Source: JALEFZ01 sp964564415
GTDB taxonomy: Bacteria > Bacteroidota > Bacteroidia > J057
Length of the DNA: 64,000 bases
Reading direction: 5' to 3'
Assembly (NCBI GenBank): GCA_964564415.1
Contig: CAZMAV010000008.1
Location: 62,001 to 126,000, forward strand
The translations under genes and the position numbers were made by a program. Below the pieces are notes generated by a model, which saw nothing but the letters and a program-made list of their open reading frames with translations, was not told where the DNA came from and searched no databases. The first letter of the stretch is position 1; the number at the start of each line of letters is the position of its first letter. Positions 1 through 8,766 of the stretch are shown one piece after another.

Positions 1-260
1 ACACCAGCAGATCCAAAGGTTAGCTCGCTGAGAAAAAAGCGTTGTTCGACATAGGATCCAATTTGTAGGTGTTCGGCTCCGGTCATAGCTGCGGGGTTGT
101 GAAAGAGGGCCCAGATATCTCCTCTAACAGCAGAATAGGCATTCCCCAATCCAACAACCCTGGCTCCGATGCCGGGGTTAGGACCTATACTCACCTGAGC
201 CTTTGCGAATTGAGGGAGGAGGCTGGCAAACAGAAACAGAAGGGGTAGGGCTTGACGCAT
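1..260 (-). CDS. PorV/PorQ-like outer-membrane protein, N-terminal part
   Basis: The gene begins at the ATG complementary to 258-260 and runs off the left edge, so only 86 residues are visible. They start with a signal peptide (MRQALPLLFLFASLLPQFAKAQ, cleavage likely after KAQ). Then comes the stretch GARVVGLGNAYSAVRGDIWALFHNPAA, whose G-A-R, LGNAYSA and HNPAA pattern matches the N-terminus of the PorV/PorQ (UPF0164) family. Members are outer-membrane beta-barrels, some of which serve as shuttle or attachment factors in type IX secretion. The T9SS cargo genes further right fit such a role, but nothing in the fragment separates PorV from PorQ or from unrelated members. It is transcribed divergently from folC across a 303-bp gap. 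Confidence 0.75.
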   Translation of the reverse strand, partial: MRQALPLLFLFASLLPQFAKAQVSIGPNPGIGARVVGLGNAYSAVRGDIWALFHNPAAMTGAEHLQIGSYVEQRFFLSELTFGSAG

Positions 261-563
261 GGGTATTTGGAATAAGTCTTTTGAGGATACAGGAGAATGA
301 ATATGCCCAATGGGATAACATTGGGCTTCAACCTTGGCCAAAATCTAAGGTCGCACCTTTAAAACGGGAAATATGTAACGTTTATTGGGCGAATGTTTCG
401 GAAATTACTCTTCGGCCTATTTACCTTTCGAAGCTGTTAAGAAACAATGCGGAGGTGGGATCAGGTTGGAGGGAGTTTCACCTTTATCCTTTTTCTATGT
501 CCTTTCGTATATGTTTTGTTGTTCACTGGCTTTAGGATAAATGGCTTCAACGAAATATCCCGA
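261..563. other. Divergent intergenic region, no clear element
   Basis: This 303-bp gap lies between the PorV/PorQ-like gene (leftward) and folC (rightward), so it must carry promoters for both. I see no repeat, RNA gene or strong terminator in it. An open frame crosses it but lacks any recognisable protein character. Confidence 0.5.
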
Positions 564-1889
564 ATGATAAACCATCGCTACCAGGAAACCCTAGACTATC
601 TGTATAGCCTTTTACCTATGTATCAGAGAGAGGGCAATGCGGCATTTAAAAAAGGATTAGAGAATATCAATGCCCTTTGTTGGGATGTGGGACTTCCCCA
701 ATGGAAATTCAATGCCATTCATGTGGCAGGCACCAATGGAAAGGGCTCTGTTTCTGCCATGCTGGCCAGTATTTTGAAGGAAGCGGGCTACAAGGTAGGC
801 CTTTATACTTCTCCCCACTTACTTGAATTTACCGAGCGTATCCGCATCGACGGCCGTGAGATGGAAAAGGAGGCTGTGGTAGAATTTGTGGATTGCTACA
901 AGAGAAGCATAGAGAGAATCAAGCCCAGTTTCTTCGAACTGACCGTAGCCATGGCCTTTGATTATTTTGGGGAACAGGAGGTTGACATCGCTATCATTGA
1001 AGTAGGCCTTGGGGGACGACTGGATTCTACCAATATCATACGTCCTGAACTCAGTGTCATCACCAATATTTCCTATGACCACATGGATATGCTGGGAGAT
1101 ACCCTGGGGGAGATCGCCAGTGAAAAGGCGGGTATTATCAAGCGTTTTACCCCCGCCCTGATTGGAGAGCGACACTCCGAGACTGCCCCCGTCTTCCGGG
1201 CTAAGGCCGATGAAATGGAGGCTCCTCTTGACTATGCGGAGGATAGGTTTCTTCCTGTATTTCGTAAAGTACATCCGGACTTTCAACGATTGACTTACTT
1301 CAATGCCAAGGAAGAGGTCGAAGAGACCTACGACCTTTATCTTCATGGGAAATACCAGGAATACAACCTCAGGACCACCCTGGCAGCGGTTCAGTTGCTT
1401 CGAGAAGATATCTGGGAGATCGAAGAGACCGATATCGCTGCAGGCCTGAAAAATATAAAAATCAATTCTGGCCTGCGTGGCAGGATGGAACTGCTCCACC
1501 GCAGACCTAGGATATGGTGCGATACCGGCCACAATGCCGCTGGTATTGCTGCGGTCATGGAACAATTAAAGGCGATGCCCCATCAAAAGCTCCACATCGT
1601 CCTGGGTATGGTCAAGGAAAAGTCTCACGACAAGATGCTGTCCCTTCTACCCAAGGATGCCCTGTATTATTATGTAAAACCTGAGCTGGCCAGGGGACTC
1701 CCTGTACATACCTTACAGATCATGGCAGAAAATCACGATCTGGAAGGAGAGGTATTTGACTCAGTCCTGGAAGGGGTTCAGATCGCTATAGGTAGGGCTT
1801 CGGCTTCAGAAGATCTCATTTTTGTAGGAGGAAGCACCTTTGTTGTAGCTGATCTTCTTCGGGAGTGGAGGGCAGTGGTAGGCAGTTGA
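564..1889 (+). CDS. folC: Bifunctional folylpolyglutamate synthase/dihydrofolate synthase
   Basis: FolC adds glutamate to dihydropteroate and to folates in the cytosol, completing and retaining the folate cofactor. The Mur-ligase fold is clear: the ATP-binding loop HVAGTNGKGSVS near residues 50-60, then YTSPHLLEFTERIRIDG, the family motif IIEVGLGGRLDSTNII, ITNISYDHMDMLG and EKAGIIK. The C-terminal domain has DTGHNAAG and the final GSTFVVADLL. The frame is open upstream to 447, but those residues are not FolC-like. The ATG at 564 (MINHRYQETLDYLYSLLPMYQREG) gives the normal FolC N-terminus and 441 residues, the usual length. The gene appears to stand alone. Confidence 0.95.
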   Translation: MINHRYQETLDYLYSLLPMYQREGNAAFKKGLENINALCWDVGLPQWKFNAIHVAGTNGKGSVSAMLASILKEAGYKVGLYTSPHLLEFTERIRIDGREMEKEAVVEFVDCYKRSIERIKPSFFELTVAMAFDYFGEQEVDIAIIEVGLGGRLDSTNIIRPELSVITNISYDHMDMLGDTLGEIASEKAGIIKRFTPALIGERHSETAPVFRAKADEMEAPLDYAEDRFLPVFRKVHPDFQRLTYFNAKEEVEETYDLYLHGKYQEYNLRTTLAAVQLLREDIWEIEETDIAAGLKNIKINSGLRGRMELLHRRPRIWCDTGHNAAGIAAVMEQLKAMPHQKLHIVLGMVKEKSHDKMLSLLPKDALYYYVKPELARGLPVHTLQIMAENHDLEGEVFDSVLEGVQIAIGRASASEDLIFVGGSTFVVADLLREWRAVVGS

Positions 1890-2158
1890 GCCTAGAAGCC
1901 TGGATTTCCTTTTCCAACCCTTGGGTTTCAGTGGTCAAGTAATTCCATCTTGACCTTTTCGGACTATTTTTTCCAGATTTTTTGATATATCCTCATTATA
2001 GGGGTTGGTTTACCACCCCTTAAGCTTTATTTTTCTTTAGGCAGAAGAAAAAGTGTCTAAGGCAAAAAGCCCGGAGTCGATATGCTGGCCTGCTTATTTG
2101 GTTTTGTAAGAAATAGGGTAGTAATTTTACCCGCACAACTACGAACCAACCTAAATTC

Positions 2159-3193
2159 ATGGAACTAGCTATTGCGCTAATCGGCTTTGCCCTAGCCTCT
2201 TATTCGGTAGTGGGCAACGATGTCATTCAGACCCTTGGAACTTTTCTGACATCCAATGACGACAGGCCCTGGTGGGTGCTTTGGCTATTTGCCGGAGGGA
2301 TTATGGCTACCATCCTCATTCTCGGCTATACGGGCTATGGGGAATTTTTAGGGGGTAATGATGTGGCTTTTGACCGCCTGGACAAGATCATCAGGGATGA
2401 AGGTGGATTCGACCTTACCTGGTGGTACCTTTTGCCACCGGCTATCCTTCTGATCATCACCCAGGTAGGGATACCCGTCAGTACGACCTTCCTCATACTT
2501 TCATTTTTCTCAATCAAAAACCTGCCGGGGATGCTATTCAAGTCCCTTACGGGATATGCGGTTGCCTTTGGGTTTGCCTTGATCATGTACCTCATTCTGA
2601 GCCGGGCTTTGGAGAGGATATTCCTACATAGAAAAATGGGGTCGGATAACAGCCTTTGGACCAATCAAAATTTTTGGGTGGTTCTCCAGTGGTTCTCCAC
2701 AGGTTTCTTGTGGTCCCAATGGCTGACCCAGGATCTTGCCAATATCTATATTTACCTCGGCAATCCGGAAAAGATTAGCCCGGGACTTTTTGCCCTTACT
2801 CTGGTAATCCTTCTGGGGCTTTTGGCCTTTATCTTCTACCAAAAAGGAGGAGCCATACAGGACATCGTCAAATCTAAGACCAACACCACGGATATTCGTT
2901 CGGCGACCTTTATCGACTTTTTCTACGGTATCTGCCTTTATATCTTCAAATACAATGCCCTGGGACTTTGGGCAGGAAAGCTGCCGATGAGTACCACCTG
3001 GGTCTTCCTGGGTTTGCTTGCAGGACGCGAGATCGCCATTCGTTTCCGCATAGGGCCCAAACCTGATGTAAGGCTGGGTCAGATGGTTTTTGCCGACCTC
3101 GGTAAAGCAGCCCTGGGGCTGATCGTGAGCATCGCCCTGGTTATTATGCTTTATTTGGTAGAAGGCAAGGACGTAACCGTCCTTTTCCAATAA
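2159..3193 (+). CDS. PiT-like (inorganic phosphate transporter related) membrane permease
   Basis: This 344-residue protein is almost entirely membrane segments (roughly eight to ten hydrophobic helices). Two features resemble the PiT (Pfam PHO4) phosphate transporters: SVVGNDVIQTLGTF near residue 20, which looks like a degenerate form of the GANDVaNaigP signature, and two PxSTT loops, VGIPVSTTFLILS near 110 and LPMSTTWVFLGLL near 285, like the PVSTT repeats of the two PiT halves. It lacks the exact signature and the usual phosphate-regulon neighbours, so phosphate as substrate is an inference. The ATG at 2159 gives a start directly at the first helix. Confidence 0.55.
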   Translation: MELAIALIGFALASYSVVGNDVIQTLGTFLTSNDDRPWWVLWLFAGGIMATILILGYTGYGEFLGGNDVAFDRLDKIIRDEGGFDLTWWYLLPPAILLIITQVGIPVSTTFLILSFFSIKNLPGMLFKSLTGYAVAFGFALIMYLILSRALERIFLHRKMGSDNSLWTNQNFWVVLQWFSTGFLWSQWLTQDLANIYIYLGNPEKISPGLFALTLVILLGLLAFIFYQKGGAIQDIVKSKTNTTDIRSATFIDFFYGICLYIFKYNALGLWAGKLPMSTTWVFLGLLAGREIAIRFRIGPKPDVRLGQMVFADLGKAALGLIVSIALVIMLYLVEGKDVTVLFQ

Positions 3194-3497
3194 GAGGAGT
3201 TTTCTAAGATTACCCGACTTAAGTGGCAGAAACACATATTTAGCACAGGTTTCTCTATTTATACAGGGGAGAGGGGAGAATTGTATCCTGATGTTCAGGC
3301 AAAGTTCCAGGGGATATGCTGTCTTCTCTCCTTTCTTAAGGATGTAGATACAGACTCCAAGATTAAGGCTTGCGGGAGTTGGGTTTACCTCCTTATTTAT
3401 CCATGGATGATAATTCCAAGATTTCTTCCTTCAGATTTCCAAAATGTATGTAAGATTTCATATCTTAAATAAAATGCATACATCAATTTAGGAACTA
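3194..3497. other. Intergenic region, nothing recognised
   Basis: 304 bp between the PiT-like permease and the GCS2-CBS gene. It contains a short unsupported open frame (3281-3472) with no protein character. No repeat, RNA gene or convincing terminator was seen. Confidence 0.5.
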
Positions 3498-5408
3498 ATG
3501 GGAGAATCACGGGTCAAAATCTTATCCAGAGATAAGGTGGAACGTCAGCATTTTGTCCAGCAACTGCTGGCCGATGTCCATGCTTTGGAGTACATGCTAG
3601 AGAATGATTGGTTTGAAACGGGCATGGTACGCATCGGTGCTGAACAAGAGTTTTGCCTGGTGGACAACCTGGGAAAACCCGCCAGCAAGGCCATGGATGT
3701 GCTCAGGGATTTCCACCCTGACTGGCTGACCACAGAATTGGCCCAATTCAACCTGGAATTCAACCTTTCTCCCTACGAATTTCACGACCAGGCATTATCT
3801 AAGCTGGAGGCCGAACTCCGTGACTGCTACAATCAGGTCCATGAAGCAGCCCGAAAAAACGACGTCGATATCATCCTGACTGGCATTCTTCCCACCATTC
3901 GTAAGTTTGACCTTACCCTGGAAAATGTAACTCCTCAGCAGCGCTACCACGCCTTGATGACAGCCCTCACCGAAATGAGGGGGAGGGATTACGAATTGAA
4001 GTTTCGGGGAATCGACGAACTACAGATTCTCCATGATTCTCCCCTTTTGGAAGCATGTAATACCAGTTTTCAGGTACATCTTCAAGTCGAGCCAGATACC
4101 TTCGTGCCTATGTACAACATCGCTCAGGCCCTGGCAGGCCCCACCCTTGCCATTGCCGCTAATTCCCCTATTCTCATGGGCAAGCGATTGTGGCACGAAA
4201 CCCGGATTGTCCTCTTTCAGCAGTCTATCGACGATCGACATAGCTATGACTATCAACGGGAAAGAAGCCCGAGGGTAACCTTTGGTACGGGATGGTTGAA
4301 AAAATCTATCCTCGAAATTTACAAAGAAGACATATCACGCTTTCGGCCTGTACTCGGTCCCGAGGAAATGGAAGATGCCTTTTCCAAATTGCATGAGGGC
4401 ATCACCCCCAAGCTCAAGGCCCTACAGGTTCATAATGGTACTGTCTATCGGTGGAATCGCCCCTGCTTCGGCATCAACCCTGACGGCAGGCCTCATATGC
4501 GCATAGAAAATCGAATCTTACCCGCGGGGCCTACCCTTCTGGATGAAATGGCCAATACGGCTTTCTGGTTGGGTGCCATGACAGGAATGGCCCGGCAGGT
4601 GCCTGATGTGAGCAAAGTCATGCCTTTTTCGGACGCTCGGGATAATTTTATTAAAGCCGCCCGGACCGGCATCGACTCCAACCTGACCTGGTTTAACGAT
4701 CAAAAAATCGGCGCCTCAGAACTCATCGTAAAAGAACTCATCCCAATTGCCCGGGAGGGATTGGCTTCCCGTAATATTTGTAAGAATGATATAGATAAAT
4801 ACCTGGGCATTATCGAAGAAAGGGCCCGCAAACAAGCCACTGGGGCTCGCTGGATGCTTAGGGTGTTTTCAGATTTTCAGGAAAAAACTACCCGCGACGA
4901 AGCCCTCAGCAGCATGACGGCAGCTATGATGCAGCGACAGCAGGAGGGAAAGCCCGTTCACGAATGGGACATTCCAAGTCTAAAGGATACTCCCCTCCCC
5001 TCCCCCAGCAGGCAATTGGTGGAAGAATGCATGACTACTGATTTCTGTTCGGTACAAGAGGGAGACCTTCTCGAACTGGTCGCCGATATGATGGATTGGC
5101 GAAATGTGAGGCACATGCCTGTCGAAGACCAGGAAGGCAACCTGATTGGGCTGGTAACTTCCCGCCTCTTGATGCGCCACTTTATGCGGAGGGCCAAGTC
5201 CTTTGGGACTCAAGCGGAATTCGTAGAGGATATCATGATACAGGCCCCGCTAACTATTTCTCCCCGGGAGTCCCTCCTTGATGCCATGCATCTGATGAAA
5301 AAACACAACATTGGATGCCTCCCTGTGGTGGCTCAGGGGAAATTGGTAGGAATGCTATCTGAATATAATTTTATGATCATGAGCCGAAGGATGCTTATGT
5401 CCTCCTGA
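3498..5408 (+). CDS. GCS2-type glutamate-cysteine ligase/carboxylate-amine ligase with C-terminal CBS pair
   Basis: A 636-residue two-part protein. Residues about 25-480 resemble the GCS2 (YbdK-like) ATP-dependent carboxylate-amine ligases: GAEQEFCLVD supplies the metal-binding acidic residues, followed by TELAQFNLEFNLSP, CNTSFQVHLQV, ANSPILMGK and the closing RIENRILPAGPTLLDEMAN. Residues about 525-632 form two CBS repeats (TDFCSVQEGDLLELVADMM... and PLTISPRESLLDAMHLM...NIGCLPVV), a module that usually binds adenine nucleotides or SAM. Known YbdK ligases make amide bonds between a carboxylate (often glutamate) and an amine. The CBS tail suggests allosteric control. Its substrate is unknown. 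The next gene starts 34 bp downstream on the same strand and encodes an amide-cleaving enzyme family, so the pair is probably an operon. Confidence 0.82.
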   Translation: MGESRVKILSRDKVERQHFVQQLLADVHALEYMLENDWFETGMVRIGAEQEFCLVDNLGKPASKAMDVLRDFHPDWLTTELAQFNLEFNLSPYEFHDQALSKLEAELRDCYNQVHEAARKNDVDIILTGILPTIRKFDLTLENVTPQQRYHALMTALTEMRGRDYELKFRGIDELQILHDSPLLEACNTSFQVHLQVEPDTFVPMYNIAQALAGPTLAIAANSPILMGKRLWHETRIVLFQQSIDDRHSYDYQRERSPRVTFGTGWLKKSILEIYKEDISRFRPVLGPEEMEDAFSKLHEGITPKLKALQVHNGTVYRWNRPCFGINPDGRPHMRIENRILPAGPTLLDEMANTAFWLGAMTGMARQVPDVSKVMPFSDARDNFIKAARTGIDSNLTWFNDQKIGASELIVKELIPIAREGLASRNICKNDIDKYLGIIEERARKQATGARWMLRVFSDFQEKTTRDEALSSMTAAMMQRQQEGKPVHEWDIPSLKDTPLPSPSRQLVEECMTTDFCSVQEGDLLELVADMMDWRNVRHMPVEDQEGNLIGLVTSRLLMRHFMRRAKSFGTQAEFVEDIMIQAPLTISPRESLLDAMHLMKKHNIGCLPVVAQGKLVGMLSEYNFMIMSRRMLMSS

Positions 5409-5442
5409 TTTTTATGGCTATATTTCCCCCTTGGAGGACATC

Positions 5443-6360
5443 ATGAACAGAAAGTTAGGTGAAATAAATGGGAAGCCCGGGGGCACCCTATTCATAGCTA
5501 TTGGCCAAATTCACGGCAACGAACCCGCAGGAACCCTGGCCTTGAAACAGCTTTTCGATTTGATCAAGGCTAGCCAAAGGCCAGCGACCTCCCTTGAAAT
5601 TAATGGTAAGATCGTAGGGCTGAGGGGCAACCTGGAAGCGGGCAAGCAAAAAATACGCTTCATCGATCAGGACCTCAACCGGATGTGGACTTCGGATCGG
5701 ATCAGGCGCCTTCATCAGCCATCCTATGAGATGCAAGCCCATGAAGAGAAGGAACTCCTCCAATTGGAAGAGGCTATCATTCAAGAAATCAAATCCTATC
5801 CTGCCAGCAATCTTTTTATACTGGACATCCATACCACTACGGCCCATGGGGGTATTTTTTCCATTCCTGTAGATAAGAAAAAATCCCTCGGTGTAGCTCA
5901 GGCGCTCAAGGCTCCGGTCATCAAAGGACTTTCAGACAGGCTTAGAGGTACCTTGGTAAAGTACGCCTCCCACAATCCCTGGGGAATAGAAAGTTCGGCC
6001 CTGGCCTTCGAAGCCGGACAGCACCAGGCAGCCTCCTCTATCACCCAGGCAAAGGCTGCCCTCATCAATGCTCTTCTCAAACTGAGCCTGATCTCCCGCC
6101 ATCCCCTTTCAACCTCTCCTGGCAGTTCGCAGACCGGGGAAGCACCTAAGTACAGTAAAATCGTTTACCGCCATCGGATAGAAATCCAGGATGAATTTCA
6201 AATGAAACCCGGATTTCAAAATTTTATGCCGATCCAAAGGGGAGAATTACTCGCCAGAGACAAAAATGGACCTATATATGCTCCCTATTCTGGCTACATT
6301 CTCATGCCCCTTTACCAGGCTCAAGGGGAAGATGGATTTTTTATTGCCGTAGAAGAGTAG
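5443..6360 (+). CDS. Succinylglutamate desuccinylase/aspartoacylase family zinc enzyme
   Basis: The AstE/AspA family cleaves N-acyl amino acids with a single zinc. The ligand pair appears in IGQIHGNEPAG (His and Glu of HxxE, near residue 25), and the later His is in LDIHTTTAHGG near residue 128. The middle segment ALAFEAGQH near 190 supplies the Glu often seen at the active site. The C-terminal beta domain ends with YAPYSGYILMPLYQ. I chose the ATG at 5443 over the TTG at 5431 because GGAGG sits just 5 bases before it and the protein begins normally (305 residues). It lies immediately downstream of the GCS2-CBS ligase, so an N-acyl or gamma-linked amino acid made by that enzyme is a possible substrate. 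Confidence 0.82.
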   Translation: MNRKLGEINGKPGGTLFIAIGQIHGNEPAGTLALKQLFDLIKASQRPATSLEINGKIVGLRGNLEAGKQKIRFIDQDLNRMWTSDRIRRLHQPSYEMQAHEEKELLQLEEAIIQEIKSYPASNLFILDIHTTTAHGGIFSIPVDKKKSLGVAQALKAPVIKGLSDRLRGTLVKYASHNPWGIESSALAFEAGQHQAASSITQAKAALINALLKLSLISRHPLSTSPGSSQTGEAPKYSKIVYRHRIEIQDEFQMKPGFQNFMPIQRGELLARDKNGPIYAPYSGYILMPLYQAQGEDGFFIAVEE

Positions 6361-6677
6361 GTTTGGACCCTAAGCTTTTAGGTACAGAAGAGAAAATCAT
6401 AGGCCTGTGTACTCAGTTGAATGAGATCGACTGGCCTTTAAATAATGATTATCACAAATGAATGGCTCAAGCGCTGTTGGGGTTGAAGATAAGTTACTTA
6501 TGATAACCCCAACAGCACTGGTGATGGTATCGCAAAAAATGATTTGTGATAATCACTAATATAGCATCCAGCATATTTGTCTACTTCCTCATAAAAATTA
6601 CATATGTTGTAATTTATTTTCTACTTGTTCGATTGTTTCGGGCCAAAGGAAGAATTTAGTGGGAAATAAAATTTTCC
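6361..6677. other. Intergenic region carrying a dispersed repeat
   Basis: 317 bp between the desuccinylase-like gene and the T9SS cargo gene. Its centre is the repeat element at 6444-6557. The remaining AT-rich stretch before 6678 presumably holds the promoter of the downstream gene. Confidence 0.6.
6444..6557 (+). repeat. Dispersed palindromic element, copy 1 (MITE/REP-like)
   Basis: A 114-bp element bounded by near-perfect 16-bp inverted ends: AATGATTATCACAAAT at 6444-6459 and ATTTGTGATAATCACT at 6542-6557. Its core is a strong hairpin, GCTGTTGGGGTT (6473-6484) pairing with AACCCCAACAGC (6505-6516), around a smaller ATAAGT/ACTTAT stem. Three more copies with the same ends and core are at 21963, 36265 and 45842. 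It holds no coding sequence, so it would need a transposase or RAYT supplied in trans. Confidence 0.85.
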
Positions 6678-8609
6678 ATGGCCCAACAGCAAAAAGCCTC
6701 CTTAGGGGCAAAAACCAAAAAAACGGTCTTGCAAGTAAGCATAGCTTCTTCAGGCCTTCTCATCCTTGCCGCACTCTTGTTTTATACCAGCCAAAGCAGC
6801 TCGACGCTGTCCTACAAGGGTCCTGCTGGAATAGGAAGTTCCAGTAGCAACAACATCTGGATTGATGTCAGCCGCATGGACCTGGAAGACTCAACTGAGC
6901 TCAATTCTTTGAGCGACCAGTCGGGAAATGCCAACCCCAATTCTGCCTCTTCAGGACAAAGACCTTTGTACCGCTCTGATTCAGCGTTTTTGGTCAATGG
7001 AAGGCCTATTATTTTCTTCGACGGGGAAGATGACTTTATAAAGTACAATTCCAGTAACAACATCAATACGGATGGACCTTACGAAGAAAAATTTATCAGT
7101 ATTGCTTTTCAGACCCGAAATGATGTGGCCAGCCGTCAGTGGATCTACGAGCAGGGTGGCAATGTAAGAGGCATCAATTTTTATATAGAAAATGGAGACC
7201 TCTACATGGGAGCCTATAACCTAGCCAATGACGACGAGACTACTCCCTGGCCTTATATCTATGTACAAATTCCCATACAGGCCAACCAGACTTATGTAGC
7301 CAGTTTTTCTTTCGATTATCCCAATGACAGGATTATTGGTTATCTCAATGGGGTAGCACAGGATACAGTGAGGGGCATAGGTAGGCTTCACAGCCATCCC
7401 AATGAAATCGGTCTTGGAGGCATGAATAGTCAATCCTATGACCCCAATGGACAGGTAAACTCGGGGGTTTTCCCCTTCAAAGGGAACCTATTAGAATTTA
7501 TTTCATATGAATACGCGCTCAATCAGGCACAGACAAGGATTTTTCACGACTACCTGAATGCCAAGTTTGGCCTTGCCACAGAACTTTATGATCATGAAAG
7601 TACCCATAGCTATCAGGTAGCGGGCCTAGGTATGGAGGCCGATGGAAGTATGCACGAAGATGCCCGGGGTCCCGCCCTTGTAAGAATTCAAAACCCCGAT
7701 GACCTGGGGCCCGAAGAGTTTCTGATTTGGGGTCATAATGGTGCTGATATTACCCAGGTAAACACTAGCGAGGTAGACCCTTCCAGTGTAGATGCCCGTC
7801 TGGAGCGAACCTGGAAATTTACCCATGTGGGAGACCTTGGCAGGGTAGACTTCATCCTAAATGTAGAAGAACTTCCTGGGAGCAATCCACAGGATTATTA
7901 CCTCCTGATAGAAAGAAGCGGAGATAATTTTCGTACCCAAGACGTAACACCTTCCATGGGTACCTACGATGCTGGAGATCAAACCCTCACCTTTACAGGA
8001 ATAAACTTTCAGGATGGAGACTTGGTGGGGGTAGGCCTGAGCTCTTCCAATTTCCCTGTAGAATGGCTCTATGTAGATGGAGAGGCTCAGGGAGGTAAGA
8101 TTGCCCTAAGTTGGGGGACTGCCATAGAAGTCAACAACGATTACTTTACGGTAGAAAAAATGGGAGATGATCAAGCTTTTCAGGCTATGGGCAGGGTAGA
8201 GGGTTTTGGCAATACCAGTTCACCTAAAGAATACAGCTATACTGATCCTGAGCCACGGGTGGGAAGCAATGTATACCGGATTAAGCAAACAGACATAGAT
8301 GGGAAATTCTCTTACTCACAAATGATAGAGGTCAGAATGGAGGAAAAGGGAGAGCGAAGGCTCAATCTTTATCCCAATCCCCTCTCAGCTGGTGAGTCTC
8401 TGAAATTAGAACTAAGCAGGGGCTGGGAAGGTGAAATCCGGATCAGCATCAGGGATATACAGGGACGAAAGGTCAAAGAGGAGATAAAGGACCTCCACGG
8501 CGGCTTCAATACGGTGGGGCTTTCCACTGCCGCTCTTCGACCTGGTCCCTATGTCATTACCCTGGATACGCCTGAGGGTCAGCTTTCAAAGAGATTCATC
8601 ATCAAATGA
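6678..8609 (+). CDS. Secreted LamG/concanavalin-like protein with T9SS sorting domain
   Basis: A 643-residue exported protein. The N-terminus is lysine-rich and then hydrophobic (VSIASSGLLILAALLFY, residues about 23-40), acting as a signal or anchor segment. Residues about 60-300 have the look of a LamG/concanavalin jelly roll (IWIDVSRMD, FFDGEDDFIKYN, NGVAQDTVRGIGRL, FKGNLLEFISYEYALN), a fold that usually binds glycans. The middle part is beta-rich. The end (NLYPNPLSAGESLKLELS ... GPYVITLDTPEGQLSKRFIIK) is a classic type-A T9SS C-terminal domain, which directs transport across the outer membrane and removal of the tail. The ATG at 6678 lies about 120 bp after repeat copy 1. A terminator follows at 8716. 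Confidence 0.85.
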   Translation: MAQQQKASLGAKTKKTVLQVSIASSGLLILAALLFYTSQSSSTLSYKGPAGIGSSSSNNIWIDVSRMDLEDSTELNSLSDQSGNANPNSASSGQRPLYRSDSAFLVNGRPIIFFDGEDDFIKYNSSNNINTDGPYEEKFISIAFQTRNDVASRQWIYEQGGNVRGINFYIENGDLYMGAYNLANDDETTPWPYIYVQIPIQANQTYVASFSFDYPNDRIIGYLNGVAQDTVRGIGRLHSHPNEIGLGGMNSQSYDPNGQVNSGVFPFKGNLLEFISYEYALNQAQTRIFHDYLNAKFGLATELYDHESTHSYQVAGLGMEADGSMHEDARGPALVRIQNPDDLGPEEFLIWGHNGADITQVNTSEVDPSSVDARLERTWKFTHVGDLGRVDFILNVEELPGSNPQDYYLLIERSGDNFRTQDVTPSMGTYDAGDQTLTFTGINFQDGDLVGVGLSSSNFPVEWLYVDGEAQGGKIALSWGTAIEVNNDYFTVEKMGDDQAFQAMGRVEGFGNTSSPKEYSYTDPEPRVGSNVYRIKQTDIDGKFSYSQMIEVRMEEKGERRLNLYPNPLSAGESLKLELSRGWEGEIRISIRDIQGRKVKEEIKDLHGGFNTVGLSTAALRPGPYVITLDTPEGQLSKRFIIK

Positions 8610-8715
8610 TTTAGGATGTGATGGTATTTGGCTGGTCGCGTAGATGGGGAATGGCCCATTTGCAAGGACCGTGAGGAAGAATGGATAATCAGGATGAGAG
8701 ACCCTGAAAACTGAA

Positions 8716-8750
8716 GCGCCGCCCATTACAAGGGGGCGGCGCACTTTTTT
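8716..8750 (+). terminator. Rho-independent terminator
   Basis: Perfect 9-bp stem GCGCCGCCC (8716-8724) and GGGCGGCGC (8734-8742), followed by a T-run ending at 8750. It lies between the convergent genes ending at 8609 and 8767 and serves the rightward one. The leftward strand has only a short T tract. Confidence 0.9.
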
Positions 8751-8766
8751 AAACTCCTGATCGAAA

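Noticed and set aside
203..535. 110-codon plus-strand frame before folC
   Set aside because: It overlaps the divergent PorV/PorQ-like start region and has no recognisable family or signal.
819..1565. 248-codon frame on the minus strand inside folC
   Set aside because: It is the antisense shadow of a clearly conserved folC and has no independent family features.
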